A stretch of 61,736 nucleotides of DNA from NCBI GenBank assembly GCA_018821245.1, contig JAHJMO010000001.1:1-61736 (forward strand). The letters are read 5' to 3'. How positions within the stretch are numbered: position 1 is the first letter of the stretch; the number at the start of each line of letters is the position of its first letter. The stretch is from Patescibacteria group bacterium (lineage in GTDB: Bacteria; Patescibacteriota; Microgenomatia; UBA10105; UBA927). The notes beneath the pieces are model-generated. The model was not told where the DNA came from. It searched no databases and was given only the letters and a program-made list of their open reading frames with translations. The translations under genes and the position numbers were made by a program. This document shows, piece after piece, positions 49,223 through 57,809 of the stretch.

Positions 49223-49933
49223 ATGGTCATACAACAACAAATTCCTATACATATTGCCATCATCATGGACGGAAACCGCCGGTGGGCCCGCGAGCATGGA
49301 TTGCCGGTTCTTGCCGGGCACCAAAAAGTTGCCGATGAAATTCTAGAGCCGCTTGTAGCGCACGCGGCCAAGAGAGGAATTAAATATTTGACCTTTTGGG
49401 CATTTTCGACGGAGAACTGGTCGCGGGACAAGCGCGAAATAGAGGGTATTATACGCATTTTTCGCCACGTTATTCGTAAGCGCTGGCAACGGCTGCACGA
49501 GAAAGGTGTTCGTATTAAAGTCATCGGTGATATTTCTAAATTTGCGCCGGATATTCAAGAAGCGCTAGCTAAAGTAGTAAAACAAACTAAAAATAACACT
49601 AAAATTACAGCTGTCTTTGCACTTAATTACGGCGGACGAGACGAATTAATTAGAGCAATTAATAATCTACGAATCTACGAATCTACGAATCTACGAATAA
49701 AAACAGAAATTACGGAAAAAGAATTCGAAAAATATTTAGATACCAAGGACGTTCCCGATCCGGACATGATTGTTCGTACCAGCGGTGAGGAGAGGCTAAG
49801 CGGATTTTTGCCGTGGCAAAGCGTGTATAGCGAATTGTATTTCCCCGCTTGGTATATGCCCGAATTTACCACGGAGAAGCTGGACGAGGTGATTGAGGAG
49901 TATAGGAAGAGGAAGCGCCGCTTTGGACAGTGA
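49223..49933 (+). CDS. uppS: Isoprenyl (undecaprenyl) diphosphate synthase
   Basis: HIAIIMDGNRRWAREHGLPVLAGH; LTFWAFSTENWSR; DMIVRTSGEERLSGFLPWQSVYSELYF. Confidence 0.95.
   Translation: MVIQQQIPIHIAIIMDGNRRWAREHGLPVLAGHQKVADEILEPLVAHAAKRGIKYLTFWAFSTENWSRDKREIEGIIRIFRHVIRKRWQRLHEKGVRIKVIGDISKFAPDIQEALAKVVKQTKNNTKITAVFALNYGGRDELIRAINNLRIYESTNLRIKTEITEKEFEKYLDTKDVPDPDMIVRTSGEERLSGFLPWQSVYSELYFPAWYMPEFTTEKLDEVIEEYRKRKRRFGQ
49664..49698 (+). repeat. (AATCTACG)x4 octanucleotide tandem repeat inside uppS
   Basis: Four perfect 8-bp units plus AAT. Confidence 0.95.
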
Positions 49934-49935
49934 CG

Positions 49936-50286
49936 TTACTTGAATATCGTCTGTATCTCGGTAAGCCCCAAAATTTTTCCGGCAAGTTGTACCGCCCAGT
50001 ACGCGACGAATATCACGATGAACCCCAGAATTCCATTGGTCAGGCGTTGCTTGCCGGCTTCGAGCTTCTTTGTGTCTCCGGCACTGGTCATGAGCCCAAA
50101 TCCGGCACTGATAACAACCAGAAGAAGGGCAAGTCCGGCAAATCCAAAGATGAGCGGGATGGCTTTATTGACAACATCAGCAACAGACGAAAACGAGAAT
50201 CCCTGGTATTCAGCAGGGTAGTTGATTGGAACAGGAGTCTCGTTAGGCCCCGGAAGCTTGATGGCTTGTGCTAATGAATTTTCCAT
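49936..50286 (-). CDS. VirB2/TrbC-like pilin paralogue 7
   Basis: AGFGLMTSAGDTKKLEAGKQRLTNGILGFIVIFVAYWAVQLAGKILGL. Confidence 0.65.
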   Translation of the reverse strand: MENSLAQAIKLPGPNETPVPINYPAEYQGFSFSSVADVVNKAIPLIFGFAGLALLLVVISAGFGLMTSAGDTKKLEAGKQRLTNGILGFIVIFVAYWAVQLAGKILGLTEIQTIFK

Positions 50287-50292
50287 AAAGTT

Positions 50293-50967
50293 TTACCCAA
50301 AGCCGGGTATCTTAAAAATAGTATACCCTATGAGCCGCAAGAGAAAGAGAGAAAAGACGATAAGGAGGAGCCCCGATATCGCCGCACTGACAAGCTCTTT
50401 ACCGGCCGCAAGCTTCTCGGGGTTGCCTGCGCTCGTCATAATCTGGAACCCCCCAAAGATAATCAGAAGAAACGCAATGCCGCCTCCGAGCCCTACAGCA
50501 AGACTCAAAAATTTCGTTATGAATCCCTGGGGATCAGTCGGGATGCAGCCGATAGCGGTATTGACGCTTTTATTGTCTGCACAAAAAATATTATTGGTGG
50601 TAGTGGTAATATCGCATTTTTTAGTCTGCGGATTGCAAGTAAGCGTTGAACAACATGGGGCAGTAGAATCATTGGGATCACAAGAGGCATCAAGTTTGCC
50701 GCAATTTTGAGAAGTGATTTTTTCACATGATACCATAGATAGAGGACATATATCGTTGTCACAGTGCGGCTGATAACCAGTGTGACAATAATCTGTAACA
50801 ACATAACATTGGCCTTCCAAGGAATATGAACACTCATATGTTCCTTGGGCAAAAGCCGTTTTTGCGGTTGTTAGACAGACAATGGTCGTTATAGTAATAA
50901 AAAGGACGACTGTAGTAAGCTTTTTCACAATATAATCAAGTTTAGCAAAATTTTGACGCGAACGCAC
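50293..50967 (-). CDS. VirB2/TrbC-like paralogue 8 with Cys-rich ectodomain
   Basis: Signal peptide, 14 Cys between signal and TM region, then GGFQIMTSAGNPEKLAAGKELVSAAISGLLLIVFS. Confidence 0.65.
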   Translation of the reverse strand: MRSRQNFAKLDYIVKKLTTVVLFITITTIVCLTTAKTAFAQGTYECSYSLEGQCYVVTDYCHTGYQPHCDNDICPLSMVSCEKITSQNCGKLDASCDPNDSTAPCCSTLTCNPQTKKCDITTTTNNIFCADNKSVNTAIGCIPTDPQGFITKFLSLAVGLGGGIAFLLIIFGGFQIMTSAGNPEKLAAGKELVSAAISGLLLIVFSLFLLRLIGYTIFKIPGFG

Positions 50968-51003
50968 GTGGTAAAATGTGAGATAACAAGATATAAAGAT
51001 GTT

Positions 51004-52749
51004 ATGAGAAAAGTCCTACAACTGTTTTTGTTTTTCTTTATCTCGCTATATCTCGCTATCCTTATGCCTTTTTCGGTTTACGCGCAATCCTGCGATTCGT
51101 CCTGCGGCAATCTTGATGAGTGCAAGGCAAAAATTTCCAAATGCCGGGAAGCGTGGGATCAGATGGAGGCAGCCAAAAAGCCGCACGTGGATGCCTTGCG
51201 CAAAATGGAGGCTGATATCGCGGCATTTCAGAGCCGCATCAAGACAATTGAGTCGTCGGTCATCCGCAAGGCACAGGCTATTGCCGAAGGAGAAAAGGAA
51301 CTTTCGGGAATGCTGGACCTGGCAGGCAGAAGGATCCGCCAGTTTTATAAGCGCACCATGACGTATAACCCCTTGTTTTCTCTTCTTTCTTCTGTCAACG
51401 TCGGGTCGGTATTGCGGACTGTTGCCTATCAGCAGGCGGCAACAAATGAGGACAAAAAAATGATTATCCAGACGGCGATACTCGTGAAGGATCTTGAAGA
51501 CAGGAAAAAAATCCTTGAATCCGAGCGTACTTCACTTGCCTACCTCAAGGATGAGACCGACCGGCGTGCTGCGTCGGTACGCAAGCTTGTTGGGGAGGCG
51601 ACAGCATATCAGGGGAAGCTCACGAGCATTATTGGCAGTCTTACCGCTAAACAGCAATCGTTTTTGGCCCAAAAGCTTGCCGGTCTTAATCTTCCGACCA
51701 GTTTAGGCGCAGGGCCTTTATACTGCACCGACGACCGCAAGCTTAACCCCGGATTTTCTCCGGCGTTTGCGTTTTTTACCTTCGGCATCCCGCATAGGGT
51801 AGGGATGAACCAGTATGGTGCGCTTGGTAGGGCGCAGGCAGGGCGGCAGTCCTACCAGGATATTCTGCGCGCATATTTTAACGGGATTAGTTTTGAAAGC
51901 GGCAGGGAAGATATTAAAATTAAGATTCAGGGACATGGAGAGAGATCTTTAGATGAGTATTTGCTGGGAATTTATGAAATGCCGGAAAACTGGGACATGA
52001 ATGCTTTAAAAGCCCAGGCAGTGGCCGCCAGAAGTTACGCGCTTGCTTACACCAATAACGGCCAGGGGGAAATCTGTACGACTCAAGCTTGTCAGGTTTG
52101 GAAGCCGGATAAAAAGACCGGACAGTGGAAGCAGGCGGTGGAACAAACCAAAGGTGAAGTGATGGTCAACGGCGGGCAGGTGATCAAAGCCTGGTATTCG
52201 TCAACTGACGGCGGGTATACTTTTACCTCCGGTGATGTGTGGGGCGGGGATAAAGCCTGGACCAAAAGATTAAGAGATACAACAGGAGAAGTTAATAGTT
52301 TTGATCAACTCAAAGAGCGAGCTTATGATAAAGAAAGCCCTTGTTTTTATGCAGCACAAGGCTGGAGGAGTGAATACGGCAAGTCTGCATGGCTCAAAAA
52401 CGAAGAAGTAGCAGACATTGCCAACGTCATCCTTCTTGCACGCAAAGACTCCTCTGCCAGGGAGCATCTTTACCAACCAGATAAACCCAACCCGGCCGGA
52501 ACTGACACGTGGGACAGGGAAAAAGTCAAACAAGAACTTCGCGCGCGCGGCATCACTCCGTACAACAGTGTTTCCGATGTTTCGCCAACAGGAGTAGATT
52601 GGGGGGTGGGAAGGACGACACAAATAACCATTGCCGGGGACGCAGGGACGAACACCTTTGACGGTCCGGAATTTAAAGACTTTTTCAATTTACGTGCTCC
52701 CGCAAACATCCAAATCGTAGGTCCGTTGTTTAACGTTGAGAGGAAGTAG
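51004..52749 (+). CDS. SpoIID/LytB-domain protein with N-terminal coiled coil, exported
   Basis: Signal peptide; HRVGMNQYGALGRAQAGRQSYQDILRAYFNG; LKAQAVAARSYALAY. Confidence 0.85.
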   Translation: MRKVLQLFLFFFISLYLAILMPFSVYAQSCDSSCGNLDECKAKISKCREAWDQMEAAKKPHVDALRKMEADIAAFQSRIKTIESSVIRKAQAIAEGEKELSGMLDLAGRRIRQFYKRTMTYNPLFSLLSSVNVGSVLRTVAYQQAATNEDKKMIIQTAILVKDLEDRKKILESERTSLAYLKDETDRRAASVRKLVGEATAYQGKLTSIIGSLTAKQQSFLAQKLAGLNLPTSLGAGPLYCTDDRKLNPGFSPAFAFFTFGIPHRVGMNQYGALGRAQAGRQSYQDILRAYFNGISFESGREDIKIKIQGHGERSLDEYLLGIYEMPENWDMNALKAQAVAARSYALAYTNNGQGEICTTQACQVWKPDKKTGQWKQAVEQTKGEVMVNGGQVIKAWYSSTDGGYTFTSGDVWGGDKAWTKRLRDTTGEVNSFDQLKERAYDKESPCFYAAQGWRSEYGKSAWLKNEEVADIANVILLARKDSSAREHLYQPDKPNPAGTDTWDREKVKQELRARGITPYNSVSDVSPTGVDWGVGRTTQITIAGDAGTNTFDGPEFKDFFNLRAPANIQIVGPLFNVERK

Positions 52750-52794
52750 TATAATGGCAAAAAGCCGAAAGCGGCTGTTCGGAAAACAAAATTA

Positions 52795-53424
52795 ATGCCT
52801 ATCTTGTATCAACCGCCTAAACCAAACAAGCCTGCTCGCCAAAAAGGCGACACTCATGACGTGAGAATGGGGCCTTTGACGAGTTATATCGTGGGTCCAA
52901 CCGGCATACGATTTGAAACGCAGGAACAGGGAGAAAAAATCATTTTGTTCATGCGGCAGCATGTTATTTTTCTTGTTCCCACGATTTGTTTGGCTATACT
53001 TCTTGTTTTGGCTCCTTCCGTTCTCGTTCCCTTTATGCTGCGTTTTATGCATTTGCCCATCCGATTGCCGGTGGGCTATGTCATAGTAGGGACGCTATTT
53101 TGGTATGTGGTTACGTTTGGAGTGGTGCTCATACGCTTTCTCCGGTGGTTTTTTAACATATATATTGTCACAGACAAGCGCGTCGTTGATATTGACTTCG
53201 TACACCTTCTGTATAAAGAATTTTCTGAAGCGAAGTTATCTAAAATCCAGGACATGACATTCAAAACAGGCGGGTTTTTCTCGACGATTTTCAACTACGG
53301 AAACGTTGTTATTCAGACGGCCGGAGAGCTTCCGAATTTTGATTTTGAAAGCGTACCGAACCCTGAGAAAGTAGTGCAGACCATAAGCGGGCTTATACAC
53401 AAATCGACATCGTCGACAATATGA
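52795..53424 (+). CDS. bPH2/DUF304-type membrane protein
   Basis: Two TMs followed by NIYIVTDKRVVDIDFVHLLYKEFSEAKLSKIQDMTFKTGGF. Confidence 0.75.
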   Translation: MPILYQPPKPNKPARQKGDTHDVRMGPLTSYIVGPTGIRFETQEQGEKIILFMRQHVIFLVPTICLAILLVLAPSVLVPFMLRFMHLPIRLPVGYVIVGTLFWYVVTFGVVLIRFLRWFFNIYIVTDKRVVDIDFVHLLYKEFSEAKLSKIQDMTFKTGGFFSTIFNYGNVVIQTAGELPNFDFESVPNPEKVVQTISGLIHKSTSSTI

Positions 53425-53633
53425 CACCTTCAGCCATAGTTTTATTGGTTTTAAAAATATGCAGCCTCATGGGGTTGGGGCTCTACTGCATTTTCGCCGC
53501 GATCATCGTACGACAGGAACAGCTCATGGCACACGTCCTTGAGGAAGCATTCGAACCGGTGTTAAAGCTTCTGACCATTATCCATCTTATTGCTTCTTTG
53601 GGAACGTTCTTTTTGGCAATTATTCTTCTCTAA
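53421..53633 (+). CDS. Small two-TM hypothetical protein
   Basis: 70 aa, coupled to upstream gene by 4-nt overlap. Confidence 0.55.
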   Translation: MTPSAIVLLVLKICSLMGLGLYCIFAAIIVRQEQLMAHVLEEAFEPVLKLLTIIHLIASLGTFFLAIILL

Positions 53634-53660
53634 AAGCTTTTCTGCTACTATTATAAGAGT

Positions 53661-55481
53661 ATGCGGATGAAACCTGCGGTATCGTCGGTCGTTGGTATGA
53701 CGAGCCCTACGCATTGGGGGCAAGTACTGCAGTTGCCGGCCGCGTATGGCGTGGTAGAGGTGGAAGTGGCGGACGCTATTGCCCGGCAACGCGGCATCGA
53801 CGTCCTTATGCAACTGACGCGATATTTGACTGATCCCCCGACAAGCCTGCAAGGGCTGGAGGACATAGCAGATGACGTGATGGACGGGGACATAAAGACT
53901 CTTCTGATGCTTGTTCCGGTCGGAGACGTTGTCTACCTTGTGCTTCGTGGTGAAGGAGCGGTGTATATCAAGCGCGAAAACCAATTGGCCAAACTTATGG
54001 ACGCACCCGGCGCAATTTCGGGGAAAGTCCAAAAAGGAGACACGATTCTTTTGTCTTCATACGGATTTGTACGCGCGATATCCGGGGATGAATTGGCGCA
54101 AACATTTGACCACCTTTCTGCTCCCGAGGTCGCCGAAAAGCTTACGATATGCCTGCATGAGAAAGACGGTCAAGAGGGCGGAGCCGCACTTATTTTTCAG
54201 GTAGTGGATTATGTTTCTGATGGGGGGGAGTCTATCGGGAGAGAGTCCGAAGTTGTGCAATCCATCGCACAGAAGACGTTTTGGCATAATAAATCTTTTC
54301 GAACCGCGATGTCTAACGTTTTGCCTTTATCAGTGCGAAATAAATTAAGGCTACTGCGTCACGTTCGCTTAAATACAGCAACAATAATTGCTTTGTTTGT
54401 GATCTGCTTTTTTTTGCTGAGTGTTGGCCTGGGTATACGAAGGAAGATAGGAAGGACGAAAAATCAAGCGATCACAAGTGCCGTGACCCAGGCACAACAT
54501 GCTTTTGATGAGGGCATGGCTCTTTTAGATCTCAATCCCGTTAAAGGGAGGGAACGGTTAAAGCAGGCCAAGGATGTCCTGGATCCGATTGTTGGGTCAA
54601 TTGTTCCACGATCGGCCGAAGGGAGACAAGTTGCCGTCATTTACCGCCAGATAACGGATGCTCTGACGCAAGCCATGCACGTGACGCAACAAGAGCCGCA
54701 ATTATATTTTGACGTGAGCTTGCTGAAGAAAGGGGCACAGGCGTCTGCACTATCGATTTCAGGTGACAAAATCGGCATACTTGATAGTTCGGGGCAGGCG
54801 GTGTATTCTGTAGATTTTTCTTCAAAGAAGGGACAGGTAGCGGGAGGAGGCGCTGGGTTTGGCGTGGCATCGGCAGTTGCCGCGTACGGAGACAAAATAT
54901 ATACGCTGACAGACAGCGGCATACATGAAACGCGGACATCCGATAATAAAACGACTCAATCAGTTATCCCTAAAGACAGTCAATGGGGTTCGATTACAGG
55001 CATGGTGGCGTATGGAGGAAACTTGTATTTATTGGATACGCAAAAGGGGAGGATTTGGAAATATGTGTCTGCAGATAAAACTCCTCATGGATTTTCCGAA
55101 TTGCGTGAGTACCTCAACCCTGATACATTGCCGGATTTTTCCCAGGCAACCGGCATGGCGATTGACGGAACGGTGTGGGTGGGAACGCGTTTGGGGAAAC
55201 TCCTGCGTTTTATACAAGGAAAAGAAAGCACCTTCGCGCCTGAAGGGGTAGAGCCGGCGTTAGGAACCAACCTTTTCGTATACACGTCAGATGACGTAAA
55301 GAATCTCTATGTATTAGATTCACAGAATAAGCGCGTGGTTGTATTGGATAAAGACGGTAATTATCTTGCGCAGTACGTATGGGAGAGCAACATGAATCCG
55401 GATCAAATCGTGGTTTCCGAAGCAAAGAAGCTGATACTGCTTTTGGCAGAAGGGAAGATTTATTCAATTGACCTTCAATAA
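53661..55481 (+). CDS. Membrane protein: PP2C-like N-terminus, TM, beta-propeller-like C-terminus
   Basis: N-term VYLVLRGEGAVYIKRENQ...KGDTILLSSYGF resembles PP2C fold; repeated propeller-like strands in C-term. Confidence 0.45.
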   Translation: MRMKPAVSSVVGMTSPTHWGQVLQLPAAYGVVEVEVADAIARQRGIDVLMQLTRYLTDPPTSLQGLEDIADDVMDGDIKTLLMLVPVGDVVYLVLRGEGAVYIKRENQLAKLMDAPGAISGKVQKGDTILLSSYGFVRAISGDELAQTFDHLSAPEVAEKLTICLHEKDGQEGGAALIFQVVDYVSDGGESIGRESEVVQSIAQKTFWHNKSFRTAMSNVLPLSVRNKLRLLRHVRLNTATIIALFVICFFLLSVGLGIRRKIGRTKNQAITSAVTQAQHAFDEGMALLDLNPVKGRERLKQAKDVLDPIVGSIVPRSAEGRQVAVIYRQITDALTQAMHVTQQEPQLYFDVSLLKKGAQASALSISGDKIGILDSSGQAVYSVDFSSKKGQVAGGGAGFGVASAVAAYGDKIYTLTDSGIHETRTSDNKTTQSVIPKDSQWGSITGMVAYGGNLYLLDTQKGRIWKYVSADKTPHGFSELREYLNPDTLPDFSQATGMAIDGTVWVGTRLGKLLRFIQGKESTFAPEGVEPALGTNLFVYTSDDVKNLYVLDSQNKRVVVLDKDGNYLAQYVWESNMNPDQIVVSEAKKLILLLAEGKIYSIDLQ

Positions 55482-55494
55482 AAAATAGTCATGT

Positions 55495-55938
55495 ATGAAG
55501 ATTATCAATCGTAAAGCATTTTTTGACTACACCATCACGGATCGGTTTGAAGCCGGTATCCAACTGACCGGCGCGGAGGTCAAGTCCGTCCGTGGCGGAC
55601 ACGGGAAGCTGGAAGGGTCGTTTGTGCGCATAATCGGCTCCGAAGCGTATCTTATAAACGCACAGATTTTTCCATATATTTATGCCCGACTGGAGGGGTA
55701 TGATCCTAAGCGGACCAGGAAGCTTCTTCTGCACAAAAAAGAGATTGTCAGTCTCAAAAGCAAGATCGAGGGCGCTAATTTAACTTTAATTCCGCTTTCA
55801 TGGTATAATAGTGGCCCTCTGATTAAGCTTGAAGTTGGTCTTGCGCGCGGCAAAAAGAAGTATGAGAAAAGGGAAGCAATCAAGCGGGAAGACCAAAAAA
55901 GAGAATTAGAGCAGGAATTTAGGGGGAAGATAAAATAA
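55495..55938 (+). CDS. smpB: SsrA-binding protein SmpB
   Basis: NRKAFFDYTITDRFEAGIQLTGAEVKSVRGG...; next to tmRNA. Confidence 0.95.
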   Translation: MKIINRKAFFDYTITDRFEAGIQLTGAEVKSVRGGHGKLEGSFVRIIGSEAYLINAQIFPYIYARLEGYDPKRTRKLLLHKKEIVSLKSKIEGANLTLIPLSWYNSGPLIKLEVGLARGKKKYEKREAIKREDQKRELEQEFRGKIK

Positions 55939-55945
55939 GGACGTA

Positions 55946-55962
55946 ATCCCGCTAAGCGGGAT
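55946..55962. repeat. Perfect hairpin ATCCCGC-TAA-GCGGGAT just before tmRNA
   Basis: 7-bp perfect stem with TAA loop. Confidence 0.7.
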
Positions 55963-55965
55963 AAC

Positions 55966-56366
55966 GGGGACGAATTGCTTCGACAGTTAGCGGCTCTTTA
56001 ACACGGCAGGCCGACTTTGATAAACAGTCGTTAAACATTTATCAAATTCATAACTGCTGATGAACAATCAGAGTTAGCTAAATGGGCGCCTAAGTGGCAA
56101 GAGGCATTTGCCGCAAGGCAGCTTCAAGTAGCTTACGCCTAAATAGCCATCTCCAGGTTAGTTTTCTCGGTGACGTCCTGGAGGTGTAAACCCAGCCGGG
56201 ATGCAGTTATTTAGGTTTGACGTTCCTTAATAACAAAGACTAATACGTCTTGATCCCGCCGTTCTTGTCAATTCGGATTAGGCGGGATGACAAACATAGA
56301 TTGACTAAGCCTGTAGAAGTGTTAAAAGTTGCTTTCTGGACGAGAGTTCATCACTCTCCGTCTCCA
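55966..56366 (+). ncRNA. ssrA: tmRNA
   Basis: GGGGACG 5' end pairs with CGTCTCC at 56359-56365; T-arm GAGAGTTCATCACTCTC; PK1-type pseudoknot; tag ORF ending LQVAYA* at 56140-56142. Confidence 0.9.
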
Positions 56367-56444
56367 CACTTCGCCCTGATTTAACAATCGGGGCTTCGCG
56401 TGGTAAACCACAGCTTGATAGAAAATTAACGTTGATGTTTTCCT

Positions 56445-57125
56445 ATGCAGTTGTTGGATCTTTTTTTCCCTAAACGCTGTATTGGGTGCGGCAAAATCGG
56501 CAGGTACTTTTGTGAGCGATGCAAATTGCGTATTCGTGTCATTGGAGAAAGAGAAGCCATTTGTCCTGTTTGTGAAAAACCCGCAATCGGAGGCGCGATA
56601 CACCCACGATGCAAAAGCCGGTATTCTATTGACGGTCTGACCAGCTTTTTCCGTTATGACGGGCCGGTACGGAAAGCGATCAAGACTGTAAAATATCGTC
56701 TGGTTTCTGATTTAGTTTTCGAATTTATTGATCTTATCCCGCAATTCGCAATTAGACAATTAGATAATTCGCAATTATTGGTTCCCATTCCTCTTCACTC
56801 TTCTCGTCTTCGCGAGCGCGGCTTTAATCAAGCGGCAATATTGGGTAAATTAATTGCAGACAAAATAAATATTCCGCTTAGAACCGATATTCTTAAACGG
56901 GTCAGAAAAACTACCCCACAGGTAGAGATGAAAAAACGAGACGATAGGTTAAAGAATATGGGAAATGTATTTGTCGTGAACAATATAGCGATTCAACAAT
57001 ATAACAATTCAGCAATTTTTCTGTTTGACGATGTCTTTACTACCGGGGCCACCATGCGCGCTGCTGCCAATATTTTAAAGAGGTCTGGTGTAAAATTTGT
57101 TTGGGGAGTTACAATCGCACGGTAA
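56445..57125 (+). CDS. ComF family phosphoribosyltransferase
   Basis: N-term zinc-type Cys pairs CIGCGKIGRYFCERC, CPVC; PRPP motif FLFDDVFTTGATMRAAANIL. Confidence 0.9.
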   Translation: MQLLDLFFPKRCIGCGKIGRYFCERCKLRIRVIGEREAICPVCEKPAIGGAIHPRCKSRYSIDGLTSFFRYDGPVRKAIKTVKYRLVSDLVFEFIDLIPQFAIRQLDNSQLLVPIPLHSSRLRERGFNQAAILGKLIADKINIPLRTDILKRVRKTTPQVEMKKRDDRLKNMGNVFVVNNIAIQQYNNSAIFLFDDVFTTGATMRAAANILKRSGVKFVWGVTIAR

Positions 57126-57151
57126 TTGTATTAGCATGTTAACACGTTAAT

Positions 57152-57784
57152 ATGATTAATAAATTAGCAATTGTTGCCGGTGGGAAATTGTCAAAAAAGT
57201 TTCTGCCGGAAATGAAAAGAGCAGATTATAGTATCGGCGTAGACCATGGTGCGTATTGGCTAATCAAAAACAATATCCGTCCTGATGTATCTCTGGGAGA
57301 TTTTGATTCTGTCACAGAAGAAGAATTGAGATGCATTAAACAACAATCAAAAAAGATAATTGTTTGTGCCAAAGAAAAAAACGAAACAGATTTAGAGATT
57401 GCTGTGGGAGAGGCAATGAGCATTCATCCACAGAAGGTAGTTATTTATGGCGCAACAGGTGTGCGTCTGGATCACACAATTGCCGCAGTTAATTTATTGG
57501 GGAAATTTTTAGCGAATAAAATACCGGCGAAAATCGTTGATGAACACAACGAAATATCCCTCATGAACACAAAACAAATACTACCAAAAGGTAAGCATAA
57601 ATATTTTTCAATTTTTGCCTATACCAAAAAGGCAGTTGTAACATTAAAACAGTTTAAATATCCGGTTTCACAAAAAACTTTTTTTCGAGAATCAAGCTTA
57701 GGAGTCAGCAACGAAATTCAAAGCCAAAAAGGAGAAGTAATTATTCACAGCGGAAAAGTATTGGTGATAAAAAGTAAAGATTAA
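57152..57784 (+). CDS. Thiamine pyrophosphokinase
   Basis: SIGVDHGAYWLIKNNIRPDVSLGDFDSV; NETDLEIAVGEA; YGATGVRLDHTIAAVNLL. Confidence 0.85.
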   Translation: MINKLAIVAGGKLSKKFLPEMKRADYSIGVDHGAYWLIKNNIRPDVSLGDFDSVTEEELRCIKQQSKKIIVCAKEKNETDLEIAVGEAMSIHPQKVVIYGATGVRLDHTIAAVNLLGKFLANKIPAKIVDEHNEISLMNTKQILPKGKHKYFSIFAYTKKAVVTLKQFKYPVSQKTFFRESSLGVSNEIQSQKGEVIIHSGKVLVIKSKD

Positions 57785-57809
57785 TAGAAATTCAATTATG
57801 CCAAAATAT

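Noticed and set aside
49664-49698. AATCTACG repeat as a CRISPR-like or integron element
   Set aside because: Contiguous short tandem units without spacers, inside a reading frame.
56322-56603. 93-aa minus-strand ORF over the tmRNA 3' end and comF start
   Set aside because: Antisense to well-supported tmRNA and ComF; no independent coding evidence.
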